Assembly (NCBI RefSeq): GCF_020521235.1
Contig: NZ_BLAY01000055.1
Location: 1-54,003, forward strand
From: Microseira wollei NIES-4236
Lineage (GTDB): Bacteria > Cyanobacteriota > Cyanobacteriia > Cyanobacteriales > Aerosakkonemataceae
Direction of reading: 5' to 3'
DNA length: 54,003 nt
A program made the translations under genes and the position numbers. Under the pieces are notes generated by a model that saw nothing but the letters and a program-made list of their open reading frames with translations, made no database searches and had not been told where the DNA came from. Shown here one piece after another: positions 29,901 to 35,854 of the stretch. Numbering within the stretch: the stretch's first letter is position 1; every line of letters starts with the position of its first letter.

Positions 29901-31045
29901 TAAATTTCATCGGCTTCGGTGGGTTTATGGGTGGTGGTATCGGTGCGGATGGTGGATTCGACATCATCGATGTTGGAGAAATCTCCGACACAGACCAAAA
30001 ATACGACGGAAAAATCCGAGCTTTGGAAATTTTTGAGCGCCTTGATGATCCTCTAAGCCTCTTTGATCTGAAGCTAAAACTTTACGCCTTCGTTGAGTGT
30101 CTGGTTAAACTATTTGGCGCAACCGTCTGGGAGCGAGACTTAGCAAGATTCCAGCTGGCAGAATTTACCCTTGGGGGATCCTCCAGCGAAGTGGGACGGG
30201 CGCTTGACTCAACGATTGTCGGCGGTACGGTCTTCTTTGATGCCAATTTCAACGGTATCTTTGATGCGGGAGAACCGTTGACCTTCACTGATTTTCAAGG
30301 CCATTATGCGATCGACATTCCCTACCTTTCCTTCGATAAAAATGACAATGGACACATTGATGAAGATGAGGGACGGATTGTCTTGGTTGATGGAATCGAT
30401 ACTTCTACTAACCTTCCTGTCTACAGTCCCTTGTCTGTGGTTCCTGGGGTAGAGATGATCACTCCTTTAACAACCCTGATGACAGGATTGGTGGATTCAG
30501 GAATGTCTCTAGAAGAGTCGCAACGCCAGATTAAGACAGCCTTTGGTATTGAGCAAGGCTTAGACTTAACCACCTACGATCCTGTAGCGGGACTCAAACA
30601 AGGAGATGATAAAGCTTTAAAAGTTTACGAAGCTCAGATTCTCGCCAATAACCTCATGTTCCACTCTGCCCGCATCTATAGCGAATTTACGGGAGTACAG
30701 ACCAAAAACGCTTACTCGGCTGTCATTCCAGCCGTCGCCAAAGGAGTCGCAGATTTCGCTAAGGACGCAGCGGTCCGATTTGGGGATAAAGTCCAGCTGG
30801 AACAGGTGGTGCTGAAGCCTCTAGTGAGTGCGATTGAGGCTAAACGAGGCTTGTCTCTAAGTACCGACGAGTTAGCTAAGTTAGAAGAGGTATCCAGTTA
30901 CCTAGCCGCAGCCTATGATTCTGTAATCAAGAGTGTTGATGCTAGCGAGAATCGCGTTGAACCTCTGACATTACTATCGGGTGAACAAGCTCGTCTTAAA
31001 CTGGATGTTACTGCCGGATTAAACGAGATTTTAAATTCTGATTAA
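14915..31045 (+). CDS. Giant multidomain surface/adhesin-like protein (DUF4347, Calx-beta, PA14, LamG, VCBS)
   Basis: 5,376 codons from TTG 14915 (GTG 14918 is equally possible; neither has a clear ribosome-binding site). Domains in order: DUF4347 at about residues 18-185; right-handed beta-helix of the choice-of-anchor type at about 185-320; a Gly-rich segment at about 322-492; Calx-beta-like domains to about 1100; two PA14-like domains (about 1140-1600, the second with a large insertion); more Calx-beta sequence; LamG/concanavalin-like at about 2080-2250; FG-GAP repeats with DxDGDGDxD sites at about 2305-2590; Calx-beta and at least six VCBS units (GxYGTLxxxxDGSYTY) between about 2860 and 4400; then unique sequence, an EF-hand/SdrD-like VFFDANFNGIFDAGE stretch near 5109 and a helical C-terminus. 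Calcium-stabilised adhesion or cell-envelope function is inferred. No RTX or sorting motif was seen. Export is doubtful because the signal peptide is cut off upstream. Confidence 0.85.
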   Translation: MVKTAASALNLTTLQLPETVVFIDPGVNDYQKLAKSVAPNTRAFILDDHQDGVGQIAKVLGQYKDLKSIQIVSHGTAGALKLGDGELTAENVGNYSEGLGQWGKALATGGDILLYGCDVAATEVGEQFLQQVSELTGADVAASKDKTGNSNLGGDWSLEYQSGLVASSLAFQEEAMREYSGVLEIIKVTNTNDSGAGSLRDAITRALNSAEETIIDLRGISGTITLSGSLPTITGGGKLFIVGDGDQTISGAGNHQILSVNTTNTTDLLTFDTLTLSNGLAKGEDVQDGGGGGLGAGGALFIDQGKVVVQDVTFSGNRALGGNANGKAGQGGYLNQQGSKGGSGGKFNVTNEFYDNQENIPGDGGEGGKTCSQKDCPAGKEQNGESGLWGTGGGGAGGGGGDDKGAGMEAGRNGGSGGAGGYGGGGGGGGGGGKDEGEGGDNWHGFGGSGGAGGSGLGGNGAEGEGRVGHENDNNFAGPGGQGGGGAGLGGAIFAKKDAELRVINSNFSSNLVKGGTGANSGQAKGSAIFQENNGEGVSDGNSVDFNDNIPTLKIQVVNPGSTVEEGENARFTITADNPSNVDVQVYYYISNVNVDEMIDKDFRSKQYDRITLKSASKTVTLEITTLIDKDKEGDESFTITLLPTNEYKRGTSTESSATITIKDINYIASIDSSQSKLEITEASDPLESSTKSNEINVDELKSLGYVTVKLDSAVNGNHFNNALAAGLPVYYKIEPKVNEGAAQDYLAPQYNYNDTVHTDHQIVDAVVVPVDKDSAKIYFAALPDVVKEAPEEFTLTLETFTDSNINHALDNVLGSEYQFYELGSASADLTINDSDEFKAELIVVDSINEEVVSDDNPLVPSDGKVSFKVKLGSQPTADVTVKPTADVTVNGITFTSNNWNQYQPLQVTATADKPVTLSATSKDSNYNISRSLPTAAQYNKLKIAEGDIPDVSKRELFINVKANFPTVVKEAGKSDESGFSINLNQPVSRELTVHYTLTGLAQLGTDYEILGQGTIGSLIIPKYTRSVDIPINAIDNFIVDGDRDIKITLAESSEFTIDGDGNPATVTIIDNDKADLIISQHNPDRPSDEDIAYLIPKLQIVGEDDQGGLIVQENDPLVEKITFTKVGGKGRAISTGASGQGLTKEIWVESIGDIVEIGDITENGVVDLEDLILSPYFPDQPSEASLIPDFSVEQNTGAFGRLRGLLAAPETGDYTFTVEGNNTAELWFNKNGSNYEGREKIASGDTISLEAGKQYYIEALYKEQTGSGTLSVKWTTPSSQTAQIITSEYLTPFQLNKGFIKEVWEGIPGTTVEDLTSNENYPHNPDSVTWLSRLFDVAPNSGDNSGTRIRGNLIPPETGMYKFWIASNDNSVLKLNPEGTNPDQAQTIAKVEEAKAYGTAKMTAPAIPPLQAGEVVQVDLTRNNEGRKWIFELTTNVSPTYYKDDCLSLANEKGEEANYLLPYTVCKKNNKENENIGNEYRYTWEISLNNNAETALEKAISFKVKTQNSAVSKNPTLKEPKIDDHDLTPPPSFPEYQQWDWGQSQKSEEIFLEQGKQYYIEALHKESTGDEAHLSVAWQTLNSNVPQVISADYLTPSSIVIPVRISATVEDKSNSEIQLKVEDQEFQYNGKTYKVSGLTLKSDANLNFSSGFIGKIETDTAINNAGNTPVPLTPVELSAENDREVTLTEGQVVRLGYQLATQPKVDVTVSLSVDGEDRGADIELSKTEFTFTPEKWNEPQFVEVTAIKAAGNYADSQLQIVPESLQGESQYGEGERFVNVLIVPKQLSDDYRITIKANQEIKDIGFDDTTVDASHNLSAIQVQYRDESDADPEQITSWNWKIDNGSLIAEEGAQELLRLEWSALTLPIPQGSNPDLNLNVKVTPYFLTSGWSKGEITISGIKIYFASTDGVAKDPDAKVTVSLVNGQPTVEAHFQLVGQTGVTNVTSFSYTPQGADLPIVASVTDQESIITEFGELKVDESGEWKFEPNINFTAGKKIDFTVNSGSQNIPITPPANYDTQAQIITSQLALPDKNATLVTISATSASVQEGETTQLTFKLAQPPEQDTKIYYEVETPNVNAPGNIALNIDGKRYINIGENGIPLGTEFTVELWARPNQLTGIQGLLAAGEQYLRLNNRKIEFNIASGEKSVNIPDTIRDDEWFHIAYTVDASGQSSLYINGQKQWSEKQSPLASAPNITSIGKTGNADYLKGQIDEVRLWDVARTETQIQRSRSITVSKEDEHLKGYWNFNQLTPLNLVGETSTSQLIAADGTEISDWKNPALWEVRQSATSREDYEPISGFQETQTNLFNLDAGKLGGRTTFAVADFNKDGKTDAVVLDDYGNLYYYQNKGQTKSGNPQFNTTKLSIKLEGAKPLTAGDIDGDGDIDLLVGSENGTIELIENKGNAIDPAFSSPTQEKSDGSVLSFGQPVSPTLVDLDGDGTLELLTITNSGEISYFSNTSKTGFSRQQQSPVKTLSTPSAEGYFLQFIDLDGDGDKDLLIDHPKNRAGELPGKLRYLENFGTSEKPYFVEATNSLIPKYIAPVLHQTAYREQTLSHPYDQVEFYTFTDWDGDGDADLLVSDNEGVIHLQENENLGYVTIRKGQTEATIDVTTVDDHKVEPKEFIKVNISSGLVDSQNYYTDTLHNSAVIEIIDNDKAEIVLLNGDGTPISQPVTLAENNPVRTTYKVKLSSRPEQGVYLKIASNSIKDGLVAKNNAGELKFKDEITLYFLPDEWDTQKSFVIVGEDDENDDDQAEFKYVIKASSADYIYNSVVNQINAVSENNDKAGVDISFDHLPNEEGTVSLAEGAINTVKVKLTSQPTSPVTVILDPIDKQLTLYPQRKIVEIKTADPVTRKFKKSRSATFNGEYGTLTWEPDGRYTYTQTKPADKAGLTDNFSYAIDDGYGEISHDHLGIDLPFEEGVETQPLITKTGNLFYNPNQLAGDPIRLTFDQKNWNLERTVAVAAVDDDIVEYNHGSQLKVKLTDSEIAVTGTYGAIDWTREGEFTYTPLSGLTIEAGQTLNERFYFTQSTDLKANHVLDFTIALADQSEATEETNLIVTAKIDGTDLEPPLTSEDGKYTGQLPNNPITGLGIQKMDAVYNAIPLNPIPVNIEDNDKPIVRATVNLNAQENTHPGYFTVTVDSGPVEYPGGIGIKYTVFGTEDGNGATAERQRHEGDPGPDFQGYDTETLRTGTLYIPEGKKSASLPLFPIDDSTPEESLAERFEKIILKIEAPNAGDYYALDARNPDTQQAGVRIIDNEEVGLKFLLPDSGFAVDEGGETFFRVGLKSQPQQDVELKFYYNDILYNNYPDATYLEIDPVTFDRNNWNQWQLVRIGAFNNLVSNDDDLTPRYTDIYFTLGVGSEDPFYNSMKGAINQVLDAGEIKTEYTITKVKEQTISSEEKVSGEYGNIKVKSNGDYTYEIKSNLLSALSEKSRQQLPETGKLLDIFDYTLKPNGETTEVKQQLAVEIRALNVTTATAEQVGTDIPGLHGTLNLKADGSYTYTLDVNDVNKVSTEPEPNWVISDRFVYYLEDQDENDQTTETRYTLNLVITQNGDQRIAEANGEGIEIEGDVITGNAIVTSGVIGTPTEEDPKITKAGTTTLETVVTNMYIRDQNGKDLRDKDKRVLANPIFDTNPLGFADDSVAVTENKSIQGSYGTLTLKLDGSYTYKFENSEVKGVDENNEDWVVHDRFSYHLSDQTDGYLELVTFKENENPNPVVTANGLALQSDDGITFTGNLIDSTETEVTVERVGNGRFSFLLQEQTLDRAKVSEGLVLAFESLQEAVYNTDVPLIGRLGGETASDGGNTANESRTPSFLDRFTGPLKSAILAQPHLTTKGLEKALQKAINNAFGTEVPVRVIKFDTEKLLFKFSLGHGYPFVNEEFATDLGLPKVMTLDGQFILSAKYNLDVVAGVKYRKGFDAFIVTDKKALDELLGDPKTKGTDLFSVQTSSGAVNPIDVYFSGSGGLNPEKPTISPPVGVEFDWEFGQLPPDLSISVGPAIKKSGNTINHLGKIVGIAKKDGKEAKFIEISLEQPSAIYANSQEKIQLKATVDPENLLGSVTAELKGKRELLQVALEHLTSQEIVFKTTEIKVADVYGEVSQPLKIDFKVKVEKYTDPTVFSVSAQTYKASVDFDKENNPEKPEENRVIVAGNTLTGDTFKTQNKAVKISEGDSTCSKLNADGKEKQCNTTSGVVKITGTQSNGQYNWKLSFKANPANKVSGWNTQGTKSVKVTITEQKNANTSCILPECKLDKNYTLLRESRPWFIQNPTSDTDDPNSLNLVTKVSAEIEATLDVSGAAELYLLSASVKQAPMQPANPAKGGSIPEVYKQLVGKKQEPVPVIGNQTTRIKGKFGTLIIKADGTYSYELDPALYDDNETRSIVIADKNQDDLKLNGIPSLEALFDVPLPDWATIPPELTNVTTLKNLYDNVKAGETGIGVSELKDQFFIATNQENNFKKLELTLKPQKVLEDSFNNQPLNSALSFDDKTHTWNGGVIFSGPGTQVVEQVSSGKIQPVGKARGFFEVAIKDPGTKEVNGILSLDEIKGLKKAFQWSVGGDTSLFLDINAGLGKFGTGGVASPYEESLPLPNVKFKLGLDLGYKFVGDLGNVARQGKFTFGIYDLTLDLGSLISKKLEPLIQDIDEVMEPIKPVAKALTADVKVFNELGLQGVFDQNRNGYVTLIEVPESLMLLYAGSQRDEKVEQIRKINKFLDFIGGISTLINVVDNLSNQLEGASAFDLDIISSDGYLVKPIDVRIVPPTGATPSPLTSVQFMPYADSFGNILIGSSYSYQYGKTMGGAVNDQTVSDNPATAACPNQTPPNQTCQNQSGNQANNKSLTAVKGQLQKLQNLGWIDFPILSNPLDVLKLIFGEPATLIQVDVPDFELNFELSKAFPVFWPVSGIIDGDIHLGTNIDLALDTFGFQEWIGTGDVKKILNGMFVPDWTAKSYEMGGDTAGKRPYLGEQQTVGGKQVYDKNELYANSSISVGGGLNFIGFGGFMGGGIGADGGFDIIDVGEISDTDQKYDGKIRALEIFERLDDPLSLFDLKLKLYAFVECLVKLFGATVWERDLARFQLAEFTLGGSSSEVGRALDSTIVGGTVFFDANFNGIFDAGEPLTFTDFQGHYAIDIPYLSFDKNDNGHIDEDEGRIVLVDGIDTSTNLPVYSPLSVVPGVEMITPLTTLMTGLVDSGMSLEESQRQIKTAFGIEQGLDLTTYDPVAGLKQGDDKALKVYEAQILANNLMFHSARIYSEFTGVQTKNAYSAVIPAVAKGVADFAKDAAVRFGDKVQLEQVVLKPLVSAIEAKRGLSLSTDELAKLEEVSSYLAAAYDSVIKSVDASENRVEPLTLLSGEQARLKLDVTAGLNEILNSD
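16187..16213 (+). repeat. (GGC)9 microsatellite encoding polyglycine
   Basis: Nine perfect GGC triplets within the Gly-rich segment of the giant protein. Slippage would change polyglycine length without shifting frame. Confidence 0.95.
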
Positions 31046-31070
31046 CTGTCAAGGAGAATCTAGGCGGGTG

Positions 31071-31174
31071 ATATGATGTCCGCCTAATTACCCTTGGTAA
31101 AAATCTCTCCGCTTCACCGTGTCACCCTTCTCCCAAGTCATTCCTAATTATGGGTGTTTAACCGGACATGATAT
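31071..31174. mobile_element. Family 2 TIR element (ATATCATGTCCG ends), copy 1
   Basis: The left end atatgatgtccg and right end cggacatgatat are inverted repeats with one mismatch, 26 bp after the giant gene's stop. The interior is about 80 bp with no ORF. Nothing further is recognised up to 31267. Confidence 0.65.
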
Positions 31175-31267
31175 GATACCAAATCCGTACCTCAGGCCCC
31201 CTTTTTCCCCACAGACACCGCAGCCTCTTGCTGATAAACTCTCGCCCGCAAGAAAGCGCTTGCGATC

Positions 31268-31630
31268 TTGCTAGCGCATTTAACTGAAACCTGTGACTCG
31301 GAGAAACCAGATCTGATTACTGATATCGAAACCACCCCAACCACTACAGGTGATTTGGAAATGACTGGGGTAATCGCTCAAGCACTTTCACTTTATCGTC
31401 GTCGCTATTCTACGATTGGATTGTTGGAAAACTCTCTTTATCCTGAAATTCCAGCAACCTTAAAAACCATTCCCTCGGCTGGTTGTAAAATCTTTGTTGC
31501 GACTTCAAAACCGCATATTTATGCCAAGCGGATTCTTGAAAATTTCAACTTGTTATCGCTGTTCAATGGCGTTTACGGGAGCGAAATTGACCAAGAAGAT
31601 GCTCTGACAAAGGAGTTGGGGAGACGCTAA
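31268..31630 (+). pseudogene. HAD-superfamily (phosphoglycolate phosphatase-like) fragment
   Basis: The segment at about 31360-31600 encodes VIAQALSLYRRRYSTIGLL, LYPEIPATLKTIPSAGCKIF, VATSKPHIYAKRIL and LFNGVYGSE. These are the cap-to-motif-II region of HAD phosphatases (the Ser/Thr of motif II is in VATSKPH). The N-terminal motif I (DxDGT) and the C-terminal motifs III/IV are absent, and the only possible start is a TTG with unrelated codons after it. It is best read as a relic. The following 31631-31958 shows no recognisable gene. Confidence 0.8.
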
Positions 31631-31958
31631 GAGTGTACCCTGACCAATATCTCTGCACCTGGTCGCAAGCCCCCTCATGGTGCTTAAATCTATTCGCAAT
31701 TGGCATATCTAGAACATCGAGCCAGTAATCGCCCCATCTTATATTGTACCACAGACTCCGGTTTGATTGAGGCGAAAGGTTGTTAACATGACATCTTTGT
31801 CACCTTTGCGACCGCGTATTTTTTCTATGAATTAAAAATCTGGCAATTTGGGATTTTACTTGCTGCTCAGCAGAAGACTCCCTCTTATCCTCTGCCGCAG
31901 TTTCTCCAGCTTCCCCAGCATAGGTATTTTTAGATTGGTTTGGGAGTAGGTATGAGGA

Positions 31959-33329
31959 TTAAGTTTCAACAACTGTCGGAGAAGTGGTAGTATTCTCAAC
32001 ATTAGTTCTTAAGGTTTCTATCAACCGTAACCCAAATATTGCAATACCTATTAATGGGGTTAATGACATAGAGAACCACAACAAATGGTTATTGTGAAAA
32101 TACCAGGCTGCTATAGCAATGGGCACAAATCCTAGCCCAAAGGAAACTAAAGCAGAATTCCGTAATATTTTCCCTTCCGTTAAACCCCCAAAGTATCCCT
32201 CAAATATCCAAGTAATTCCAAAAAATGCCTGGTAAGGTAATAGCCAGAGAGTAAAATTAGAGATGTATGCCGTTATTTCCCTGTGGTTGGTTAACAGCCC
32301 AAATACAGTCTGGGGAAAGAGGATATACAGAATTGCCACAGGAATAGAAAGGAATAAGCTAGTGAGAATGGAAATCTTTAACAAGGGTTCAAGCTTTTCG
32401 GAATCTCCCTTGCCTTTCAAGTTTCCAGTTAGGCTTTGGGTAGCAAATCCTACTCCCTGAATCACAAACATATTAAAAGCTGCTGCTTGAATCAGTAGGC
32501 TATTTTCAGCCAGCATAGTTGTCCCCATTGCTGAACTCACTTCTACGAAAATGGATAAAGTAGAAACTAAAGTTAAATTCCTAACTAACATATCCCCATT
32601 TAGTTTAAAGGTGGCTTTGATAGCTGACCAATCTAAAACTTTTTGAATAGTTGCTGATACGATTGACCAATCGATGTAAAAACCGACTATAATCAAACCC
32701 ACAAAAAACGATAAATACTGGCTCATTGCTGTGGTCAACCCTGCCCCCGTACTTCCCCAACCCCAGCGAATAATAAATATGTAATCTAGCACCACATTAG
32801 TAAGGCTTTCCAGGAAAGATAACAGGACAACAAAGCCATTCATCTCCCGTCCGAAAAACCAACCAACTAAAACGAAATTGAACAATACCGCAGGCGCACC
32901 CCAAATCCGGGCATTGTAATAGTCAATACCTGCATTTTTTACCTCGGTTGCGCCTACCAAAAAGGTAAACCCCAACTTTTGCAAAGGGTACTGAAGAATC
33001 AGAATCAATATACCTATCGCTAAGGCAATTAGACCATTCCGCAGTAAAACCAACAGTATAGCTTCTCGATCATCTGCTCCCACAGCTTGTGCTGTCATAC
33101 CATTGCTGGAAAACCGTAAAAAGTTTAACACGCGATATAGATAGTTAAACAAAACCATCGCTAAGGTTACTCCAGCCAAGTAACGGATGTCAGATAAGTG
33201 TCCTAAAAAAGCTAGGTCTATCAAACCTGACAAAGGCACAACAATACTGGAGAGAATATTCATCAGCGCCAATCGGAAAAAGCGAGGCAGGAAATCATAC
33301 CGATGATTAAGTGTTATCATTAGTTTCAA
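31959..33329 (-). CDS. MATE-family efflux transporter
   Basis: 456 residues with about 12 membrane segments in two similar halves, typical of MATE exporters (N-terminal LPRFFRLALMNILSSIVVPL, VDLAFLGHL-like SGLIDLAFLGHLSDIRYLAG, and the second-half NGDMLVRNLTLVSTLSIFVE). These carriers export small molecules using Na+ or H+ gradients. It is the last gene of a minus-strand series starting at the RiPP precursor region, 181 bp after the chimeric acyltransferase, so export of the cluster's product is the natural proposal (inference). No frameshifts were seen. Confidence 0.85.
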   Translation of the reverse strand: MKLMITLNHRYDFLPRFFRLALMNILSSIVVPLSGLIDLAFLGHLSDIRYLAGVTLAMVLFNYLYRVLNFLRFSSNGMTAQAVGADDREAILLVLLRNGLIALAIGILILILQYPLQKLGFTFLVGATEVKNAGIDYYNARIWGAPAVLFNFVLVGWFFGREMNGFVVLLSFLESLTNVVLDYIFIIRWGWGSTGAGLTTAMSQYLSFFVGLIIVGFYIDWSIVSATIQKVLDWSAIKATFKLNGDMLVRNLTLVSTLSIFVEVSSAMGTTMLAENSLLIQAAAFNMFVIQGVGFATQSLTGNLKGKGDSEKLEPLLKISILTSLFLSIPVAILYILFPQTVFGLLTNHREITAYISNFTLWLLPYQAFFGITWIFEGYFGGLTEGKILRNSALVSFGLGFVPIAIAAWYFHNNHLLWFSMSLTPLIGIAIFGLRLIETLRTNVENTTTSPTVVET

Positions 33330-33510
33330 TCTCTTAATTTATCCTACTAGAATTTGATAAATTCTCCACTCTGGGTTGTACTCATAAATATCTGGGTTGT
33401 ACTCATAAATATTAATTATTTTACCGGAATCAATGGTGCATTCAATAATTAAGATAAGAAAATAGGTTTGATCGATTCTAAAAGCTGTCTACTGGGTATG
33501 TTGGATAAAT

Positions 33511-34890
33511 TTATACTCTGGATTTTTCCCCTAAACTCAAAAATAAGCTATTAGATGAAAGATACTCAATTAGAGGTTTCTCTAAAATTATATAAGAACA
33601 ATACCCAGCAGTTATAGAGACAACCCACGAGATTAAAATCAGTAAGTCTATTGGTATTAATTGATGTAAGTTTAAATCAAACCATAATGTCATTATGAAT
33701 GATAAGACAAACATATGAATTAAATAAATAGAGTAAGAGGTATTACCGAGAGATAGGAGAAAAGAGTGAGGCTTATAATCAATGGCTTTTTCTAAAAATA
33801 CTGCACCTGCTATTAATAAAGCACTTGGTATTCCCCACCAAAAAAATCTAACTGAATCCTGCCACCAAGCCAAAGTTCCTGAATACTGGGGATATTGGAA
33901 GAAAATATAAGTGCTAATACTAGCAACACCTGTCCAAAAAAGCAATTTACTTTGTTTTACAGTCAAATCAACTCCTTTGAGATACCAAACTCCTATCAAA
34001 CAACCAAAAACAAATTCAAGACAGATAGGAGCTGTGATTAGACTTAATATAGCTCCTGGATTATTTATAAAAATAGAAGCACTTGAACTTAAAGAAAAAA
34101 AAGTTATTATAAAAAGTAAGAAATATTTTTCTGGTATAAATCTTAAAGTAAAAGCTAAAATTATGTAGAAGTACATTTCTACATTGAGTGACCAACCAAC
34201 AGAAAGAATAGGATAAAATTTTCTAAAAGAGCTAGAAGGTGGAATAAAAAAATAAGAATAAAAAATTGTTTTCATTGAAGTTATTGCATCAAAAAAACTT
34301 GCACTAAATGTAAAAAACATTTTTGAAAAAAAATTATTATAAAATAATACCAATAAAATAGTTAAAGTTGTGTAAAACCAGTAAATAGGTACAACTCTAA
34401 AAATTATTTTTAGGAAAAATTTAACTGATATTTCTCGCTGGTGAAACTTGTTTTTAGTAACAATAACCATCACAAATCCGCTCATCACAAAAAAAAATAT
34501 ATCGACCCCGATTGCTCCAAAATCTTTTAAATGAAAAAAGTTGTTTAATAACCCGTTATCAACATTATATTGATCGGAAAAAATCTCAATTAAACCTTGA
34601 GTATGAAACAGTACTACAAGACTTGCAGCTATACCTCGGAGTGCTTGAATGGAATAAACAATTTTTTGGGGCGACATAATGAAAGGCTTTTCATAAAAAA
34701 CGATATTATCTAATTCTTTAATCTTGAAAGAAGCTTCCCTCAAACAGTAAGAGATTGCATCCCCTGGAAATCTGGCATCATGCTTTTGACGAGAGAAACG
34801 TTCTTGTTGAGATGCCGCCACAATTTCGCCATTAATTACTAATGCTGCGGCACTGTCATGATAGTAAGCTGAAATTCCCAGTATTTTCAT
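33511..34890 (-). CDS. Chimera: carbamoyltransferase N-terminus fused to acyltransferase-3
   Basis: Residues 1-71 match the start of NodU/CmcH-type carbamoyltransferases (MKILGISAYYHDSAAALVIN, then ERFSRQKHDARFPGDAISYC). From residue 72 the protein is an acyltransferase-3 (OafA/YrhL-like) membrane protein: QALRGIAASLVVLFHTQG with the family His, FGAIGVDIFFFVMSGFVM, and about ten membrane helices ending in IPIDLLILISWVVSITAG. The junction falls at an internal ATG (34677-34675) that could be the acyltransferase's own start, but it has no Shine-Dalgarno. Base composition of the acyltransferase part is strikingly A+T-rich, suggesting separate origin. Carbamoyl transfer is not expected from so short a fragment; O- or N-acylation is possible. 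Confidence 0.85.
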   Translation of the reverse strand: MKILGISAYYHDSAAALVINGEIVAASQQERFSRQKHDARFPGDAISYCLREASFKIKELDNIVFYEKPFIMSPQKIVYSIQALRGIAASLVVLFHTQGLIEIFSDQYNVDNGLLNNFFHLKDFGAIGVDIFFFVMSGFVMVIVTKNKFHQREISVKFFLKIIFRVVPIYWFYTTLTILLVLFYNNFFSKMFFTFSASFFDAITSMKTIFYSYFFIPPSSSFRKFYPILSVGWSLNVEMYFYIILAFTLRFIPEKYFLLFIITFFSLSSSASIFINNPGAILSLITAPICLEFVFGCLIGVWYLKGVDLTVKQSKLLFWTGVASISTYIFFQYPQYSGTLAWWQDSVRFFWWGIPSALLIAGAVFLEKAIDYKPHSFLLSLGNTSYSIYLIHMFVLSFIMTLWFDLNLHQLIPIDLLILISWVVSITAGYCSYIILEKPLIEYLSSNSLFLSLGEKSRV

Positions 34891-34911
34891 TGCTTGTCTA
34901 GTAATTTTATC

Positions 34912-35703
34912 CTATTTATTAGTCAGTAGGCGAATTGATTCATTTTCACTAAGAGGTAGCAGCGGTGTGATATCTGAAGTTGACAAGTAAGGAGGTTTTT
35001 CTTTTTTGTGGGAAAGGGCGCTCTCTTCAGTACAACTGTAAGTAATTACAAAATTACTACGTTCAAAAGGAGAAATATTACCAACTGAACCATGCAATGT
35101 ATCGTAGTGTACGAATAAAACCGAACCAGCCGCTCCTTTCGGTGCTACAATCCCCCCTCTATTTACAAATTTGGCGATTGTTTCTTTGGCTAGCGTAAAG
35201 GATGAGTTAGTCGTTGAAGAGGAATTAGCAGCTTCAAGTATACCTTCTTTGTGAGAACCTGGTATGTAATATACTGGGCTGTTAAATTCATTTACGTCAT
35301 CTAAGAAAAGGATGACATTTCCACCTTTTGGCGAGGGAATTTCTTCGTAATACTGGGCAAATGCGGAGTCTTGATGCCATCCCCACATCCCTCCGGTGAA
35401 AGCTGGCTTCATCACAATTTTACTGCGGAAAACATATAAGTCTTTTCCGAAAAGTTGTTGTGCAGGTTGCAGCAGACGGGGGTGACGAACTAAATTGCGG
35501 AAGATTTGATTCGTAAAATGGATTCCGTAGAGAGTGCGTAAGGTTTTCCCATCTTCTTCCCAAACCTTACCAACGGCTTCATCTGCTATTACCGTTGGTA
35601 TTTGATCGCGGATTAGCAACATTTCATCAGGGGAAAAAAGTTCTTTAATGAATAAAAAACCCTCTACTTCGTACTCTTCTACTTGTTCTCTAGTTAGTTT
35701 CAT
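34912..35703 (-). CDS. PhyH-family Fe(II)/2-oxoglutarate dioxygenase
   Basis: 263 residues of the phytanoyl-CoA dioxygenase type. The N-terminus TREQVEEYEVEGFLFIKELF is typical. Iron ligands are visible as H110 and D112 (WGWHQDSAFAQ) and distal H204 (TLHGSVGN); R215 (FERSNFVITY) is the likely 2-oxoglutarate anchor. Enzymes of this family hydroxylate or oxidatively cyclise diverse small molecules. It lies 152 bp downstream of the Rieske gene and 22 bp upstream of the chimera on the same strand. A role in oxidising the Ile-Tyr-Trp core is inferred. Confidence 0.88.
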   Translation of the reverse strand: MKLTREQVEEYEVEGFLFIKELFSPDEMLLIRDQIPTVIADEAVGKVWEEDGKTLRTLYGIHFTNQIFRNLVRHPRLLQPAQQLFGKDLYVFRSKIVMKPAFTGGMWGWHQDSAFAQYYEEIPSPKGGNVILFLDDVNEFNSPVYYIPGSHKEGILEAANSSSTTNSSFTLAKETIAKFVNRGGIVAPKGAAGSVLFVHYDTLHGSVGNISPFERSNFVITYSCTEESALSHKKEKPPYLSTSDITPLLPLSENESIRLLTNK

Positions 35704-35854
35704 AGAGTCGGGTATGTTTTAAAATAGGGTGTAGATAAATGGTGCGATCTGCTTGCAGCAGCGCGAAGCGCTATTGCAGATGACTGTACAAAGATAATTA
35801 AACCTCCCACCACTAACAGAGTTACGATAATCGGAATCAGTGTTTTTCAATGAT

